From positions 1-64,000 of the forward strand of contig NZ_ML133688.1 in the NCBI RefSeq assembly GCF_003985155.1: a stretch of 64,000 bases of DNA, read 5' to 3'. This document shows positions 17,079-25,311 of this stretch, one piece after another. Within the stretch, counting starts at the first letter, position 1. The number at the start of each line of letters is the position of its first letter. The position numbers and the translations under genes are program-made. Source of the stretch: Rhizobium vallis (GTDB lineage Bacteria > Pseudomonadota > Alphaproteobacteria > Rhizobiales > Rhizobiaceae). The notes below the pieces were generated by a model. The model worked only from the letters and a program-made list of their open reading frames with translations, had not been told where the DNA came from and made no database searches.

Positions 17079-17477
17079 ATGCTCTCCAAACTTATCGTAG
17101 GTGCGGCAACCGCCGCGACCCTGATGTCGGGCGTCGCATTCGCCCAATCGTCGACCGTCAATGGCGCGGCCGGTGGTGCGGTTACCGGAGCGATCGTAGG
17201 TGGTCCGGTTGGTGCGGCTGTCGGCGGTGTTGCCGGTGCGGTCGTCGGCACCGCAATCGATCCGCCGCCGCAAAAGGTCGTTACCTATGTCCGCGAGGCT
17301 CCGGCACCGTCGGCGCGTGTGGTCGTGAAGGAAAAGATCGTCGTCGGCCAGCCCCTGCCGGAAACCGTCGTCGTCACGCCTATTCCCGACGATCCGACCT
17401 ACGCTTATGCGGTTGTCAACGATCAACGTATCATCGTCGAACCGTCGTCACGCAAGGTGATCCAGGTCATAAAGTGA
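17079..17477 (+). CDS. Exported DUF1236 protein with glycine-zipper segment
   Basis: 132 residues. The signal peptide MLSKLIVGAATAATLMSGVA is cleaved after AFA. A Gly-zipper stretch follows (GGAVTGAIVGGPVGAAVGG and on to VGTAID), capable of helix packing in a membrane or oligomer. The C-terminal DUF1236-like unit reads TYAYAVVNDQRIIVEPSSRKVIQVIK. AGGAGG precedes the ATG. It is first in a run of small secreted-protein genes and has an exact EcfG-type promoter. Such proteins are common in rhizobia; their role in the envelope is not established. Confidence 0.82.
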   Translation: MLSKLIVGAATAATLMSGVAFAQSSTVNGAAGGAVTGAIVGGPVGAAVGGVAGAVVGTAIDPPPQKVVTYVREAPAPSARVVVKEKIVVGQPLPETVVVTPIPDDPTYAYAVVNDQRIIVEPSSRKVIQVIK

Positions 17478-17543
17478 CCTGATCCTCTACGCGGCCACCG
17501 CCGCGTCACCCTTCCAGAAATCATCGTTTAGAGCCTGAGAACC

Positions 17544-17570
17544 GCCGCACGACGGATGTCGTCGTGCGGC
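17544..17570. repeat. Intergenic hairpin, arms GCCGCACGAC / GTCGTGCGGC
   Basis: Perfect 10-base arms with a 7-base loop between the two DUF1236 genes, ending about 20 bases before the next ATG. No T-run follows (the next bases are CAAAAAC), so it is more likely an mRNA-stability or leader structure than an intrinsic terminator. Confidence 0.5.
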
Positions 17571-17589
17571 CAAAAACAGAGAGATCATT

Positions 17590-18384
17590 ATGAAGACCAA
17601 GACACTCGCCGTCCTGACAGTGGCACTTTCGCTCGGCGTCTCGCCGATCGGTATTATGACCGCCTCGGCGCAGGATGCGCCGATCCTTCCCAAGAAGGGT
17701 GCGGCCCAAAGCGGCCAGTCCGGCGGTGGCGCGACCCAGCAGCCGGATGCTGGCGGCGCGTCTTCCGGCTCGGGGGGCGGCCAAGCAACGCAATCGCCTT
17801 CCGGCTCCGACGGAAGCTCGCCGGGCGCGTCCTCCGGCTCCGCCACGGACGGCTCTTCCGGTCAGACCGAAACCCAGCCGAAAGCCAAGACGCAATCGGG
17901 AGGCCCGACCGGCACTGGAGGCACGGACAGCGCGAAGACTTCCAAGCCGGGACAGTCTTCGACGGAGGCCCAGAAGCCGGCCGGCAGCCAGGACACCGGC
18001 ACATCGGCCGGCTCCGGCGAGATTCAAAAGTCCGGCGAGGCCTCAAAGTCTTCGACCGAGACCCAGTCGAACAGCAAGACGAATGTCGAGAACAACACGA
18101 AGACCGAGGCGACCAACACCACCAACGTGAACATCTCGGTCGAACAGCAGACGGAAATCCGCAAGGTCGTGAAGGACGTTCGGGTGGAACCTGTTGATGA
18201 GGTGGACTTCACGGTCTCGGTCGGTACGGCCATCCCGAAGAAGATCAGGCTCGAGCCGCTGCCGCCGCAGATCGTGAAAATCGTGCCGCAGTATAAGGCC
18301 TACCGGTTCTTCATCCTCGCGGATGGCAGGATCGTCATCGTCGATCCTTCCGCGTTCACGATCGTCTACATCATCTCGGCATAG
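17590..18384 (+). CDS. Exported DUF1236 protein with long disordered linker
   Basis: 264 residues. There is an N-terminal signal peptide ending near ASAQDA. A long low-complexity linker rich in Gly, Ser, Gln and Thr covers about residues 35-180. It is followed by a structured segment (VNISVEQQTEIRKVVKDVRV) and the DUF1236 end, YRFFILADGRIVIVDPSAF. The C-terminal unit matches that of the shorter DUF1236 protein upstream, so the two are paralogues that differ in the linker. Probably periplasmic or surface-associated; function unknown. Confidence 0.8.
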   Translation: MKTKTLAVLTVALSLGVSPIGIMTASAQDAPILPKKGAAQSGQSGGGATQQPDAGGASSGSGGGQATQSPSGSDGSSPGASSGSATDGSSGQTETQPKAKTQSGGPTGTGGTDSAKTSKPGQSSTEAQKPAGSQDTGTSAGSGEIQKSGEASKSSTETQSNSKTNVENNTKTEATNTTNVNISVEQQTEIRKVVKDVRVEPVDEVDFTVSVGTAIPKKIRLEPLPPQIVKIVPQYKAYRFFILADGRIVIVDPSAFTIVYIISA

Positions 18385-18438
18385 GCGCCGCGGCGCTCCC
18401 CGGCGGCGTCTTCGCCGCTGGGACCAAGGAGAAGGACA

Positions 18439-18606
18439 ATGATCTATTCCGAAGAAAAATCCGGTGGTCTGGCGATGCCGCTGATTACCATCCTGCTCGC
18501 AATCGTCGGCATTCTCGCCGCGCTTGTCGCCACCGGCGGCCGACATGACAGTGCTGCCGGCCGCGTCTGGGTTCCGCAGGCTCAACATCAGGGACTGGTC
18601 AAATGA
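18439..18606 (+). CDS. 55-aa single-span membrane peptide
   Basis: The frame encodes MIYSEEKSGGLAMPL, a membrane helix ITILLAIVGILAALVAT, and a polar tail GGRHDSAAGRVWVPQAQHQG ending LVK. AAGGAGAAGG stands just upstream of the ATG. Its TGA overlaps the ATG of the BA14K gene (ATGA), which supports translation. The layout resembles the 58-aa membrane protein of the two-component operon, without clear sequence identity. Function unknown. Confidence 0.65.
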   Translation: MIYSEEKSGGLAMPLITILLAIVGILAALVATGGRHDSAAGRVWVPQAQHQGLVK

Positions 18607-19196
18607 ATGCCGTCGCATCCGTCGCCTTTGGCATCGCCAGCGCGGTTGGTGCCTGCATCGCCGCCGCATCCGTGGCGTCCCACGTCGTGGCGGATTCCGA
18701 ACCTCATGCTTTCATGGATCTCTCCGCGCGTGATCTGTGGACGACGGAGCCGGTGAAAATCGACCCTCGGCAGCAACATTACGAACGAATTCCGCCTCTC
18801 TATTCCAGCTATGTCACCGAAGCATCGGCCATCACGACATCAAAGGCAAAGCCGGATTCTATCCATCTGCCAAGAGAACCTCAGACATCGCAGCCGATAC
18901 TCTCAACCGAGCATCTTGCCTGGTGCGCGGAGCGCTACCGCTCTTTCGATCCAGCAACCAACAGCTATCGGTCCTATAGCGGTGAGATACGCGAATGCTC
19001 TTCGCCGTTTCAGAGCAGGGTCGCCGGGACTGATGAGCACACCTACACGACATCAAATGCGCAGGCAGCAGCCTCGTGCGCCGCTCGCTACAAGTCGTAT
19101 CGGTCTGAAGACAATACCTATCAACCATGGGAAGGGCCGCGGCGCACCTGCGACGCTCCGGGCACCACACACGACCTTGTCGCGACGTGGAACTGA
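18603..19196 (+). CDS. BA14K-like exported protein with two repeats
   Basis: 197 residues. A hydrophobic N-terminal segment (VAFGIASAVGACIAAASVAS) acts as signal or anchor. Two BA14K-type units follow: WCAERYRSFDPATNSYRSYS to IRECSSPF, and SCAARYKSYRSEDNTYQPWE to PRRTCDAP, each with paired Cys that could form a disulfide. BA14K was described from Brucella as an immunoreactive, lectin-like protein. The segment LWTTEPVKIDPRQQHYERI is shared in pattern with the small protein at 61900-62214. Translationally coupled to the 55-aa peptide. Confidence 0.75.
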   Translation: MNAVASVAFGIASAVGACIAAASVASHVVADSEPHAFMDLSARDLWTTEPVKIDPRQQHYERIPPLYSSYVTEASAITTSKAKPDSIHLPREPQTSQPILSTEHLAWCAERYRSFDPATNSYRSYSGEIRECSSPFQSRVAGTDEHTYTTSNAQAAASCAARYKSYRSEDNTYQPWEGPRRTCDAPGTTHDLVATWN

Positions 19197-19248
19197 TCAT
19201 CGGCGGCGATCACAACATGCGTACCAAAACGCACCCTTCATGGGGTCA

Positions 19249-19259
19249 GACCAAAGTCC
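19249..19259. promoter_or_regulatory. GACCAAAGTCC, putative operator (copy 4)
   Basis: Exact repeat of the 11-mer at 8642-8652, overlapping a second half-site GGTCAGACC. It lies 57 bases before the ATG of the 101-aa protein. No GGAAC-type promoter is visible downstream, so here the motif may sit over a different promoter. Confidence 0.45.
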
Positions 19260-19316
19260 ATATTGCAAACGCTGCGGTTGTGATACCGGTTGTATTAGAA
19301 GGTTGGGAGATAAGGG

Positions 19317-19622
19317 ATGGCGACGCTGATCACAGATATCCAGCAGGCACAGACAAGGCTTCGGCTCTTGAGCAGGGCAGAGCGGGGAGCCCTGATCATC
19401 CGTATCCTCCACGAGTTGAAGACACATCGGCAGGAAGTTCTCGGAAACGTGCCCGCCGAACGCTGCGTCTGGATCGACAGGCTGATCGCCTCCGTTTCCT
19501 CGACCATATCGGAAATCGCCAACATGCAGGACGCCGAGTTCAATCGCATCCTGAACGAGTTCGAGAAGCTCATGGCGACGCTCAATGGCATCACCCACAC
19601 GCAAACTAAGACAATTCATTGA
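19317..19622 (+). CDS. Small helical protein of unknown function (101 aa)
   Basis: MATLITDIQQAQTRLRLLSR begins a soluble, helix-rich chain (GALIIRILHELKTHRQEVLG, then IDRLIASVSSTISEIANMQD and FNRILNEFEKLMATLNG). It has one Cys and no signal or membrane segment. The spacing of Leu/Ile residues suggests coiled-coil pairing. GGGAG precedes the ATG. It follows the last copy of the GACCAAAGTCC motif and is convergent with phhA. No family recognised. Confidence 0.6.
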   Translation: MATLITDIQQAQTRLRLLSRAERGALIIRILHELKTHRQEVLGNVPAERCVWIDRLIASVSSTISEIANMQDAEFNRILNEFEKLMATLNGITHTQTKTIH

Positions 19623-19690
19623 GAGCTCGTCCAGAGTTTCCTGGAAAACCGACAAAACTCGAATTTCTGCAGCCGCGCTGTATCAGCGAT

Positions 19691-20482
19691 TCACGACGCC
19701 TTGGCCTCGAAAGTCGGGGCGAAATCACCGAGCGATTTTGCCTTGAGGATCTTGCCCTCGATATCCTGCTCCACGATCGCTTCAAGGTCGGCGAAGCTGT
19801 CGATGACATAGTAGATCGGCTGGAGGATATCGATCCGGTAGGGCGTTCTCAGCACGCTCAGCAGATCGAATGGCCGAAATTCGCACGCCGTGCCTTCCAT
19901 TGCCGCCTTCGCTTCGCTCGGTGACGAGACGATGCCGGCCCCGAAGCAGCGGCGGCCTTGCGGCGTATTGATCAGCCCGAATTCGACCGTAAACCAGAAG
20001 ATCCGGAACAGATGCCACGAATAGCCTTTGCCGAGGCGGACGGCGGTTTCGCCGAAATGCCTGACGAAATTCGCATAGCTTTGGTTGGTCAGCAGCGGGC
20101 AGTGGCCGAAAACCTCGTGGAACAGGTCCGGCTCCTCGATATAGTCGATATGCTCGCGACGGCGCAGGAAGGTTGCGAGCGGGAATTTGCCTTGCGACAG
20201 GAGTTCGTAAAACCGTGAGGGCGGAATAAGTGCCGGAACGCCTTCGACGCCGAAGCCGGTGGTCTCGTTCAGGCGTTTGTTGACATCGAGAAGCTGAGGC
20301 ACCTTATCCGGCGTCAGCCCCAGCATTTTGACGCCGTCCAGGTATTCGCGACAGGCGGTATCGGCGAGCAGCTTCATCTGACGTCGATAGAGTTCGCCCC
20401 AAATCGCATCTTCATCGGGAGTGTAGTCATAGAGACCGTCCGGGCCGGGCAGTTTGGCGGTATAGCTGCTTTCTTTGGTCAT
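19691..20482 (-). CDS. phhA: Phenylalanine 4-monooxygenase
   Basis: Hydroxylates phenylalanine to tyrosine with tetrahydropterin and non-haem iron. The 263 residues include the diagnostic iron-binding segment DLFHEVFGHCPLL (both His ligands), and the Glu ligand lies in FWFTVEFGLI. The start at 20482 (MTKESSYTAKLPGP) follows AAGGATCGGAT. The longer frame to 20590 would run through the inverted repeat in the intergenic region and is rejected. It feeds the tyrosine degradation genes that follow at 21.7-25.9 kb. A carbinolamine dehydratase (phhB) and a tyrosine aminotransferase are not in the window. Divergent from an Lrp-type regulator, probably its controller. Confidence 0.95.
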   Translation of the reverse strand: MTKESSYTAKLPGPDGLYDYTPDEDAIWGELYRRQMKLLADTACREYLDGVKMLGLTPDKVPQLLDVNKRLNETTGFGVEGVPALIPPSRFYELLSQGKFPLATFLRRREHIDYIEEPDLFHEVFGHCPLLTNQSYANFVRHFGETAVRLGKGYSWHLFRIFWFTVEFGLINTPQGRRCFGAGIVSSPSEAKAAMEGTACEFRPFDLLSVLRTPYRIDILQPIYYVIDSFADLEAIVEQDIEGKILKAKSLGDFAPTFEAKAS

Positions 20483-20561
20483 ATCCGATCCTTCCAGACG
20501 TGGCGATATTGCTGCCATTATGATCCGGGTTTGGAGGATTTTCTTTTCTTTCGTGCTGGCT

Positions 20562-20581
20562 TTTGCCATGATGATGGCAAA
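20562..20581. promoter_or_regulatory. Perfect dyad between phhA and the Lrp gene
   Basis: Arms TTTGCCAT and ATGGCAAA separated by GATG, midway between the two divergent genes. Size and symmetry suit an Lrp/AsnC operator, and the adjacent Lrp protein is the likely binder (inference). Confidence 0.5.
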
Positions 20582-20604
20582 TATTCTCAAGTGTGGTCCG
20601 AAAA

Positions 20605-21066
20605 ATGAAAGAAACTGGGAATTTTCGCCGCAAGCTTCTGCAACTCATCCAGGCCGATGGCAGCCTTTCGCTGGCAGATCTGGCGGAAAAGGCCGGCATG
20701 TCGCAAAGCTCGGCTTGGCGGAAGATTCAGGAACTGGAGGCTGACGGCGTTATTCGCAAGCGCGTGACGCTGCTCGATCCCGGAAAACTCGATCTCAAGC
20801 TCTGCGTGATCGCGCATGTGACGCTGGAGGATCATCACGAAGAGGCGGTCGCGTCGTTTGCTTCGGTGGTGCTGGAGCGTCCGGAGATCATGGAGTGTTA
20901 CGCCCTGTCAGGCGCCTTCGATTATATGCTGAAGATCCGGGCCAGCGACGTGGAAAGCTACGAGGCCTTCATGACCCGCTATCTCATGCGCAACCCGCAT
21001 GTGCGCACTGTCGTCTCGAGCTTCGTGCTGCGCGAGCTGAAATTCTCGACCGAACTGCCGCTCTGA
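20605..21066 (+). CDS. Lrp/AsnC family transcriptional regulator (phhA-linked)
   Basis: 153 residues. The N-terminal winged helix (LLQLIQADGSLSLADLAEKA, then SQSSAWRKIQELEADGVI) is followed by the RAM ligand domain (VIAHVTLEDHHEEAVASFAS, then CYALSGAFDYMLKIRASD). A GTG at 20593 is a possible alternative start; I chose the ATG four codons later. Members bind amino acids, usually activating or repressing the adjacent gene. Divergence from phhA with a perfect dyad between them points to control by phenylalanine or tyrosine. Confidence 0.9.
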   Translation: MKETGNFRRKLLQLIQADGSLSLADLAEKAGMSQSSAWRKIQELEADGVIRKRVTLLDPGKLDLKLCVIAHVTLEDHHEEAVASFASVVLERPEIMECYALSGAFDYMLKIRASDVESYEAFMTRYLMRNPHVRTVVSSFVLRELKFSTELPL

Positions 21067-21085
21067 CTGAAACTTACAGCCCCGA

Positions 21086-21586
21086 CTACCGCGTGCTGTC
21101 ACCATGCCAACCGCCTGGCATATGTATCGGAAAGCCTTCGAATGTCTTCAGCGTGTCGAGCACGATTGACGTCTTCACGTGCTGCACTGAGTCGTGGGGC
21201 AACAAGACATCGTTGACGAATTTCGAGAGGTCGGCGAGCCCGCGGGTCGCGACCGTCAGGTGGTAATCCATTTCGCCGGTCAGCGCATAGGCTTCAAGAA
21301 CCTCCGGCAACCCGTTGATCAATTGCGAAAATCGGCGGGCATTGTCTCGGTTGTGGGTCGCAAGCGTCACGGAAATGACCACCAGCATATCCAGTCCCAG
21401 CTTCTCCCGATCGAGGTAGGCGCGGTAGCTGCGAATATACCCCTCAGCCTCCAGCCGCGTGCGCCGGCGCGAGCATTGCGACGGTGAAAGCGCGATCCGC
21501 TCCCCCAGCTCGTTGTTCGTCAGCCTGCCGTCTTTTTGAAGTTCCTGGAGCAGGCGTAAATCCAATTTGTCGAGCGGCTCATCCAT
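21086..21586 (-). CDS. Lrp/AsnC family transcriptional regulator (hppD-linked)
   Basis: 166 residues, starting MDEPLDKLDLRLLQELQKDG as is typical for Lrp. The helix-turn-helix is LTNNELGERIALSPSQCSRR, then RTRLEAEGYIRSY. The RAM domain includes VLEAYALTGEMDYHLTVATR. It is divergent from hppD-hmgA-FAH-maiA, so it is probably the regulator of homogentisate catabolism. It is clearly a different paralogue from the Lrp gene at 20605, and the two Lrp genes converge with 19 bases between them. Confidence 0.9.
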   Translation of the reverse strand: MDEPLDKLDLRLLQELQKDGRLTNNELGERIALSPSQCSRRRTRLEAEGYIRSYRAYLDREKLGLDMLVVISVTLATHNRDNARRFSQLINGLPEVLEAYALTGEMDYHLTVATRGLADLSKFVNDVLLPHDSVQHVKTSIVLDTLKTFEGFPIHMPGGWHGDSTR

Positions 21587-21653
21587 TGCATGAAATCTCC
21601 AAAATACTCACGGACCGTGCATAATTTCTTCTAGGCGCATGAAGAATGCAAGA

Positions 21654-21685
21654 ACTTTGCACGCGTTTTGGGTCACACTTTGCAC
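21654..21685. promoter_or_regulatory. Direct repeat ACTTTGCAC x2 upstream of hppD
   Basis: Identical 9-mers at 21654-21662 and 21677-21685, spaced 23 bases start to start, close to two helical turns. An inverted GTGCA lies further upstream near 21617. They lie 30-60 bases before the hppD ATG, a suitable place for regulator binding by the divergent Lrp protein (inference). Confidence 0.35.
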
Positions 21686-21714
21686 ACCTAGAGTCCAGTC
21701 CCCAGGAGGAGAAA

Positions 21715-22824
21715 ATGGGCCCATTTCCGCATGATGCGCCGCCCTCGGAAATCACCGCCGATAACCCGGCCGGCACCGACGGTTTCGAATTCGTTGAATT
21801 CGCTCATCCTGAGCCCGAAAAGCTGCGCGAGCTCTTCACGCGCATGGGCTACGTCCCAGTCGCCAGGCACAAGACGAAGGACATCACCGTCTGGCGCCAG
21901 GGTGACATCAACTATGTCCTGAACGCTGAAGCCGGCAGCCATGCCGCGCGCTTCGTTGCCAAGCATGGTCCCTGCGCCCCGTCGATGGCATGGCGCGTCG
22001 TCGACGCCAAACATGCCTTCGATCACGCGGTGTCGAAAGGCGCCGTTCCCTATGAAGGGGATGACAAGGTGCTCGATGTCCCGGCGATCGTGGGGATCGG
22101 CGGTTCGCTGCTCTATTTCGTCGAGACCTATGGTGCAAAGGGATCGGTCTACGATGCCGAATTCGATTGGCTCGGCGAGCCCAATCCGCATCCTGAGGGG
22201 ATTGGTTTCTATTATCTCGACCACCTCACGCACAACGTCTTCCGCGGCAACATGGACAAGTGGTGGGACTTTTACCGCAACCTGTTCAATTTCAAGCAGA
22301 TTCACTTCTTCGATATCGATGGGCGTATCACCGGTCTGGTGAGCCGCGCCATCACCTCGCCCTGCGGCAAGATTCGCATTCCGCTGAATGAATCGAAGGA
22401 CGATACGAGCCAGATCGAGGAATATCTGAAGAAGTATAACGGCGAAGGCATTCAGCACATCGCCGTTGGCACGGAGGATATCTATGCGGCGACCGATCGG
22501 CTTGCCGATAACGGCCTGCGCTTCATGCCGGGTCCTCCGGAGACCTATTACGACATGTCCTATGAACGCGTGAACGGCCATAGCGAACCTGTCGAGCGCA
22601 TGAAGAAGCACGGCATCCTCATCGACGGTGAAGGCGTGGTGAACGGCGGCATGACGAAAATCCTGCTCCAGATCTTCTCCAAGACCGTGATCGGCCCGAT
22701 CTTCTTCGAATTCATCCAGCGCAAGGGCGACGAGGGCTTCGGCGAAGGCAATTTCCGCGCTCTTTTCGAGTCGATCGAGGCCGATCAGATCAAGCGTGGT
22801 GTCATCGGGACCGCAGCGGAGTAA
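21715..22824 (+). CDS. hppD: 4-hydroxyphenylpyruvate dioxygenase
   Basis: Converts 4-hydroxyphenylpyruvate to homogentisate. 369 residues with two vicinal-oxygen-chelate halves. The iron ligands are visible in the C-terminal half: His in [11 protein letters not shown], His in [13 protein letters not shown], and Glu in [20 protein letters not shown]. The ATG at 21715 follows AGGAGGAGAAA; a longer frame from 21646 lacks a site and covers the promoter repeats. First gene of the homogentisate operon, with hmgA starting 71 bases after its stop. Confidence 0.95.
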   Translation: MGPFPHDAPPSEITADNPAGTDGFEFVEFAHPEPEKLRELFTRMGYVPVARHKTKDITVWRQGDINYVLNAEAGSHAARFVAKHGPCAPSMAWRVVDAKHAFDHAVSKGAVPYEGDDKVLDVPAIVGIGGSLLYFVETYGAKGSVYDAEFDWLGEPNPHPEGIGFYYLDHLTHNVFRGNMDKWWDFYRNLFNFKQIHFFDIDGRITGLVSRAITSPCGKIRIPLNESKDDTSQIEEYLKKYNGEGIQHIAVGTEDIYAATDRLADNGLRFMPGPPETYYDMSYERVNGHSEPVERMKKHGILIDGEGVVNGGMTKILLQIFSKTVIGPIFFEFIQRKGDEGFGEGNFRALFESIEADQIKRGVIGTAAE

Positions 22825-22895
22825 ACTCTACAGCGCGTACCGCGCGTCTGAAACGACGCGCGGTGCTGCGGAGTTTTCGAGGGGAGGAGTTGAGC

Positions 22896-24257
22896 ATGGA
22901 CCAGACATCGATCCAGGCGTCGGACGGTGAAGCCGCGACGGCAAACAAGCTGAAATATATGCCGGGCTTCGGCAATGACTTTGAAACGGAGTCGCTTCCC
23001 GGCGCCTTGCCGCAGGGCCAGAACAGCCCGCAGAAATGCAACTACGGTCTCTATGCCGAGCAGCTTTCCGGCTCACCGTTCACCGCGCCGCGTGGCACGA
23101 ACGAAAGGTCCTGGCTTTATCGCATTCGCCCGAGTGTGCGTCATACACGCCGTTTTTCCAACGTCTCCTATCCGCTCTGGAAAACCGCGCCCTGCCTGGA
23201 CGAGCATTCGCTTCCCTTGGGTCAGCTTCGCTGGAATCCGGTCCCCACGCCGACCGAGAAGCTGACCTTTCTTCAGGGTGTGCGGACAATGACGACGGCA
23301 GGCGATGCCACGACCCAGGTGGGCATGTCAGCCCATGCCTACGTTTTCAATGATGACATGGTCGACGATTACTTCTTTAACGCCGACGGCGAACTGCTGA
23401 TCGTGCCGCAGCTCGGCGCCATCCGGGTGTTCACCGAAATGGGCATCATGGACGTCGAGCCCCTGGAAATATGCCTCATCCCGCGCGGCATGATGTTCAA
23501 GATCATGCGTGAGGGTGAGCAAACGGTCTGGCGCGGCTATATCTGCGAGAACTACGGGGCGAAATTCACCTTGCCGGACCGCGGACCGATCGGCGCCAAC
23601 TGCCTGGCGAATCCGCGCGACTTCAAGACGCCAGTCGCCGCTTTCGAGGACAAGGAACAGCCTTGCCGCGTGCATGTGAAATGGTGCGGAAAGTTCTACG
23701 TCACGGAGATCGGCCACTCACCCCTCGATGTCGTGGCCTGGCACGGCAACTATGCGCCTTACAAATACGACCTCAGGACATTTTCCCCGGTCGGCGCGAT
23801 CAGCTTCGACCATCCCGATCCGTCGATCTTTTCGGTATTGACCGCCCCGACCGAAGATGCCGGCACGGCGAATGTCGACTTCGTGATCTTTCCGCCACGC
23901 TGGCTGGTGGCCGAGCACACCTTCCGTCCGCCCTGGTATCACCGCAACATCATGAGCGAATTCATGGGTCTGATCCATGGTCAGTATGATGCCAAGGAGG
24001 AAGGCTTTGTGCCTGGTGGCATGAGCCTGCACAACATGATGCTTGCCCACGGGCCGGATGCGCTTGCCTTCGAAAAGGCATCCAATGCCGAACTCAAGCC
24101 CGTGAAGCTGGATGACACCATGGCCTTCATGTTCGAGACGCGATATCCGCAGCAACTGACAAAATACGCCGCCGAGCTCGAAACGCTGCAGGATGATTAC
24201 CTCGAGTGCTGGGACGGCCTGGAGCGCAAGTTCGACGGAACCCCAGGCATCAAGTGA
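22896..24257 (+). CDS. hmgA: Homogentisate 1,2-dioxygenase
   Basis: Ring-opening enzyme that forms maleylacetoacetate from homogentisate. 453 residues, the normal length. The conserved N-terminus [20 protein letters not shown] is followed by [20 protein letters not shown]. The iron site residues are in [16 protein letters not shown] (His and Glu) and [10 protein letters not shown] (His). The ATG at 22896 follows GGGAGGAG; the extra residues from 22863 are not needed. In operon with hppD and the FAH gene. Confidence 0.96.
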   Translation: MDQTSIQASDGEAATANKLKYMPGFGNDFETESLPGALPQGQNSPQKCNYGLYAEQLSGSPFTAPRGTNERSWLYRIRPSVRHTRRFSNVSYPLWKTAPCLDEHSLPLGQLRWNPVPTPTEKLTFLQGVRTMTTAGDATTQVGMSAHAYVFNDDMVDDYFFNADGELLIVPQLGAIRVFTEMGIMDVEPLEICLIPRGMMFKIMREGEQTVWRGYICENYGAKFTLPDRGPIGANCLANPRDFKTPVAAFEDKEQPCRVHVKWCGKFYVTEIGHSPLDVVAWHGNYAPYKYDLRTFSPVGAISFDHPDPSIFSVLTAPTEDAGTANVDFVIFPPRWLVAEHTFRPPWYHRNIMSEFMGLIHGQYDAKEEGFVPGGMSLHNMMLAHGPDALAFEKASNAELKPVKLDDTMAFMFETRYPQQLTKYAAELETLQDDYLECWDGLERKFDGTPGIK

Positions 24258-24285
24258 TGGCATCCTCCGGCACTGGAATTGAGAC

Positions 24286-25311
24286 ATGAAACTCGCGACA
24301 TTGAAGGACTCCACCAGGGACGGCCGGCTCGTCGTCGTTTCCCGCGATCTTACCCGCTGCTCGGAAGTCGGGCACATCGCCCGCACCCTACAGGCGGCGC
24401 TCGATGACTGGGAGCATGTGGCTCCGAGGCTTCAGCAGGTTGCCGAAGGCATTGAGACTGGGGCGCAGCCAACGATCCGGTTTCACGAACATGACGCCGC
24501 ATCGCCTCTGCCGCGGGCCTACCAGTGGGCCGACGGCTCGGCCTACGTCAACCATGTCGAACTGGTGCGCAAGGCGCGCGGTGCCGAGATGCCGGCAAGC
24601 TTCTGGACCGATCCGCTGATCTATCAAGGCGGTTCGGACGGTTTCCTCGCGCCGCGCGACCCCATCCTGGCGGCCGACGAGGCCTATGGGATCGACATGG
24701 AAGGCGAGGTCGCGGTCATCACCGGCGACGTCGCCATGGGTTCCGGTCCGGAGGCCGCCCGCGGCGCCATCCGCCTGGTGATGCTCGTCAACGACGTGTC
24801 GCTGCGCGGTCTGATCCCTGACGAACTGGCCAAGGGATTTGGCTTCTTCCAGTCGAAACCGGCATCGGCATTTTCTCCCGTCGCGGTGACGCCGGATGAG
24901 CTCGCGGACACCTGGGATGGCGGCAAGCTGCATCTACCGCTGCTCGTGAGCTTGAACGGCACGGCATTCGGCAAGGCGAATGCTGGCATCGACATGACCT
25001 TCGATTTCGGCCAGTTGATCGCCCATGCCGCCAAAACGCGCAAGCTCGTGGCCGGAACGATCATCGGCTCGGGAACGGTTTCCAACAAGCTGGACGGCGG
25101 CCCGGGCAAGCCAGTGGAGGAGGGCGGAGACGGCTATTCCTGCATTGCCGAACTCCGAATGATCGAGGCCATCGAGACCGGTTCGCCGAAAACGCCGTTC
25201 ATGCGGTTCGGGGATCAGGTTCGCATCGAGATGAAGGATCGCGCCGGCCATTCTATCTTCGGAGCGATCGAGCAGACGGTTGAAAAATACCAGGGAGCCG
25301 GGCCGCAATGA
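24286..25311 (+). CDS. Fumarylacetoacetate hydrolase family protein
   Basis: 341 residues. Last hydrolytic step of tyrosine catabolism, giving fumarate and acetoacetate. The FAH fold is supported by WTDPLIYQGGSDGFLAPRDP, the metal-binding DMEGEVAVITGDV, FFQSKPASAFSPVAVTPDEL, and GTIIGSGTVSNKLDGG. It is shorter than eukaryotic FAH (about 420) but normal for the alphaproteobacterial version. Stop overlaps the maiA start by ATGA. The physical order is hppD-hmgA-FAH-maiA, although MaiA acts before FAH. Confidence 0.92.
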   Translation: MKLATLKDSTRDGRLVVVSRDLTRCSEVGHIARTLQAALDDWEHVAPRLQQVAEGIETGAQPTIRFHEHDAASPLPRAYQWADGSAYVNHVELVRKARGAEMPASFWTDPLIYQGGSDGFLAPRDPILAADEAYGIDMEGEVAVITGDVAMGSGPEAARGAIRLVMLVNDVSLRGLIPDELAKGFGFFQSKPASAFSPVAVTPDELADTWDGGKLHLPLLVSLNGTAFGKANAGIDMTFDFGQLIAHAAKTRKLVAGTIIGSGTVSNKLDGGPGKPVEEGGDGYSCIAELRMIEAIETGSPKTPFMRFGDQVRIEMKDRAGHSIFGAIEQTVEKYQGAGPQ

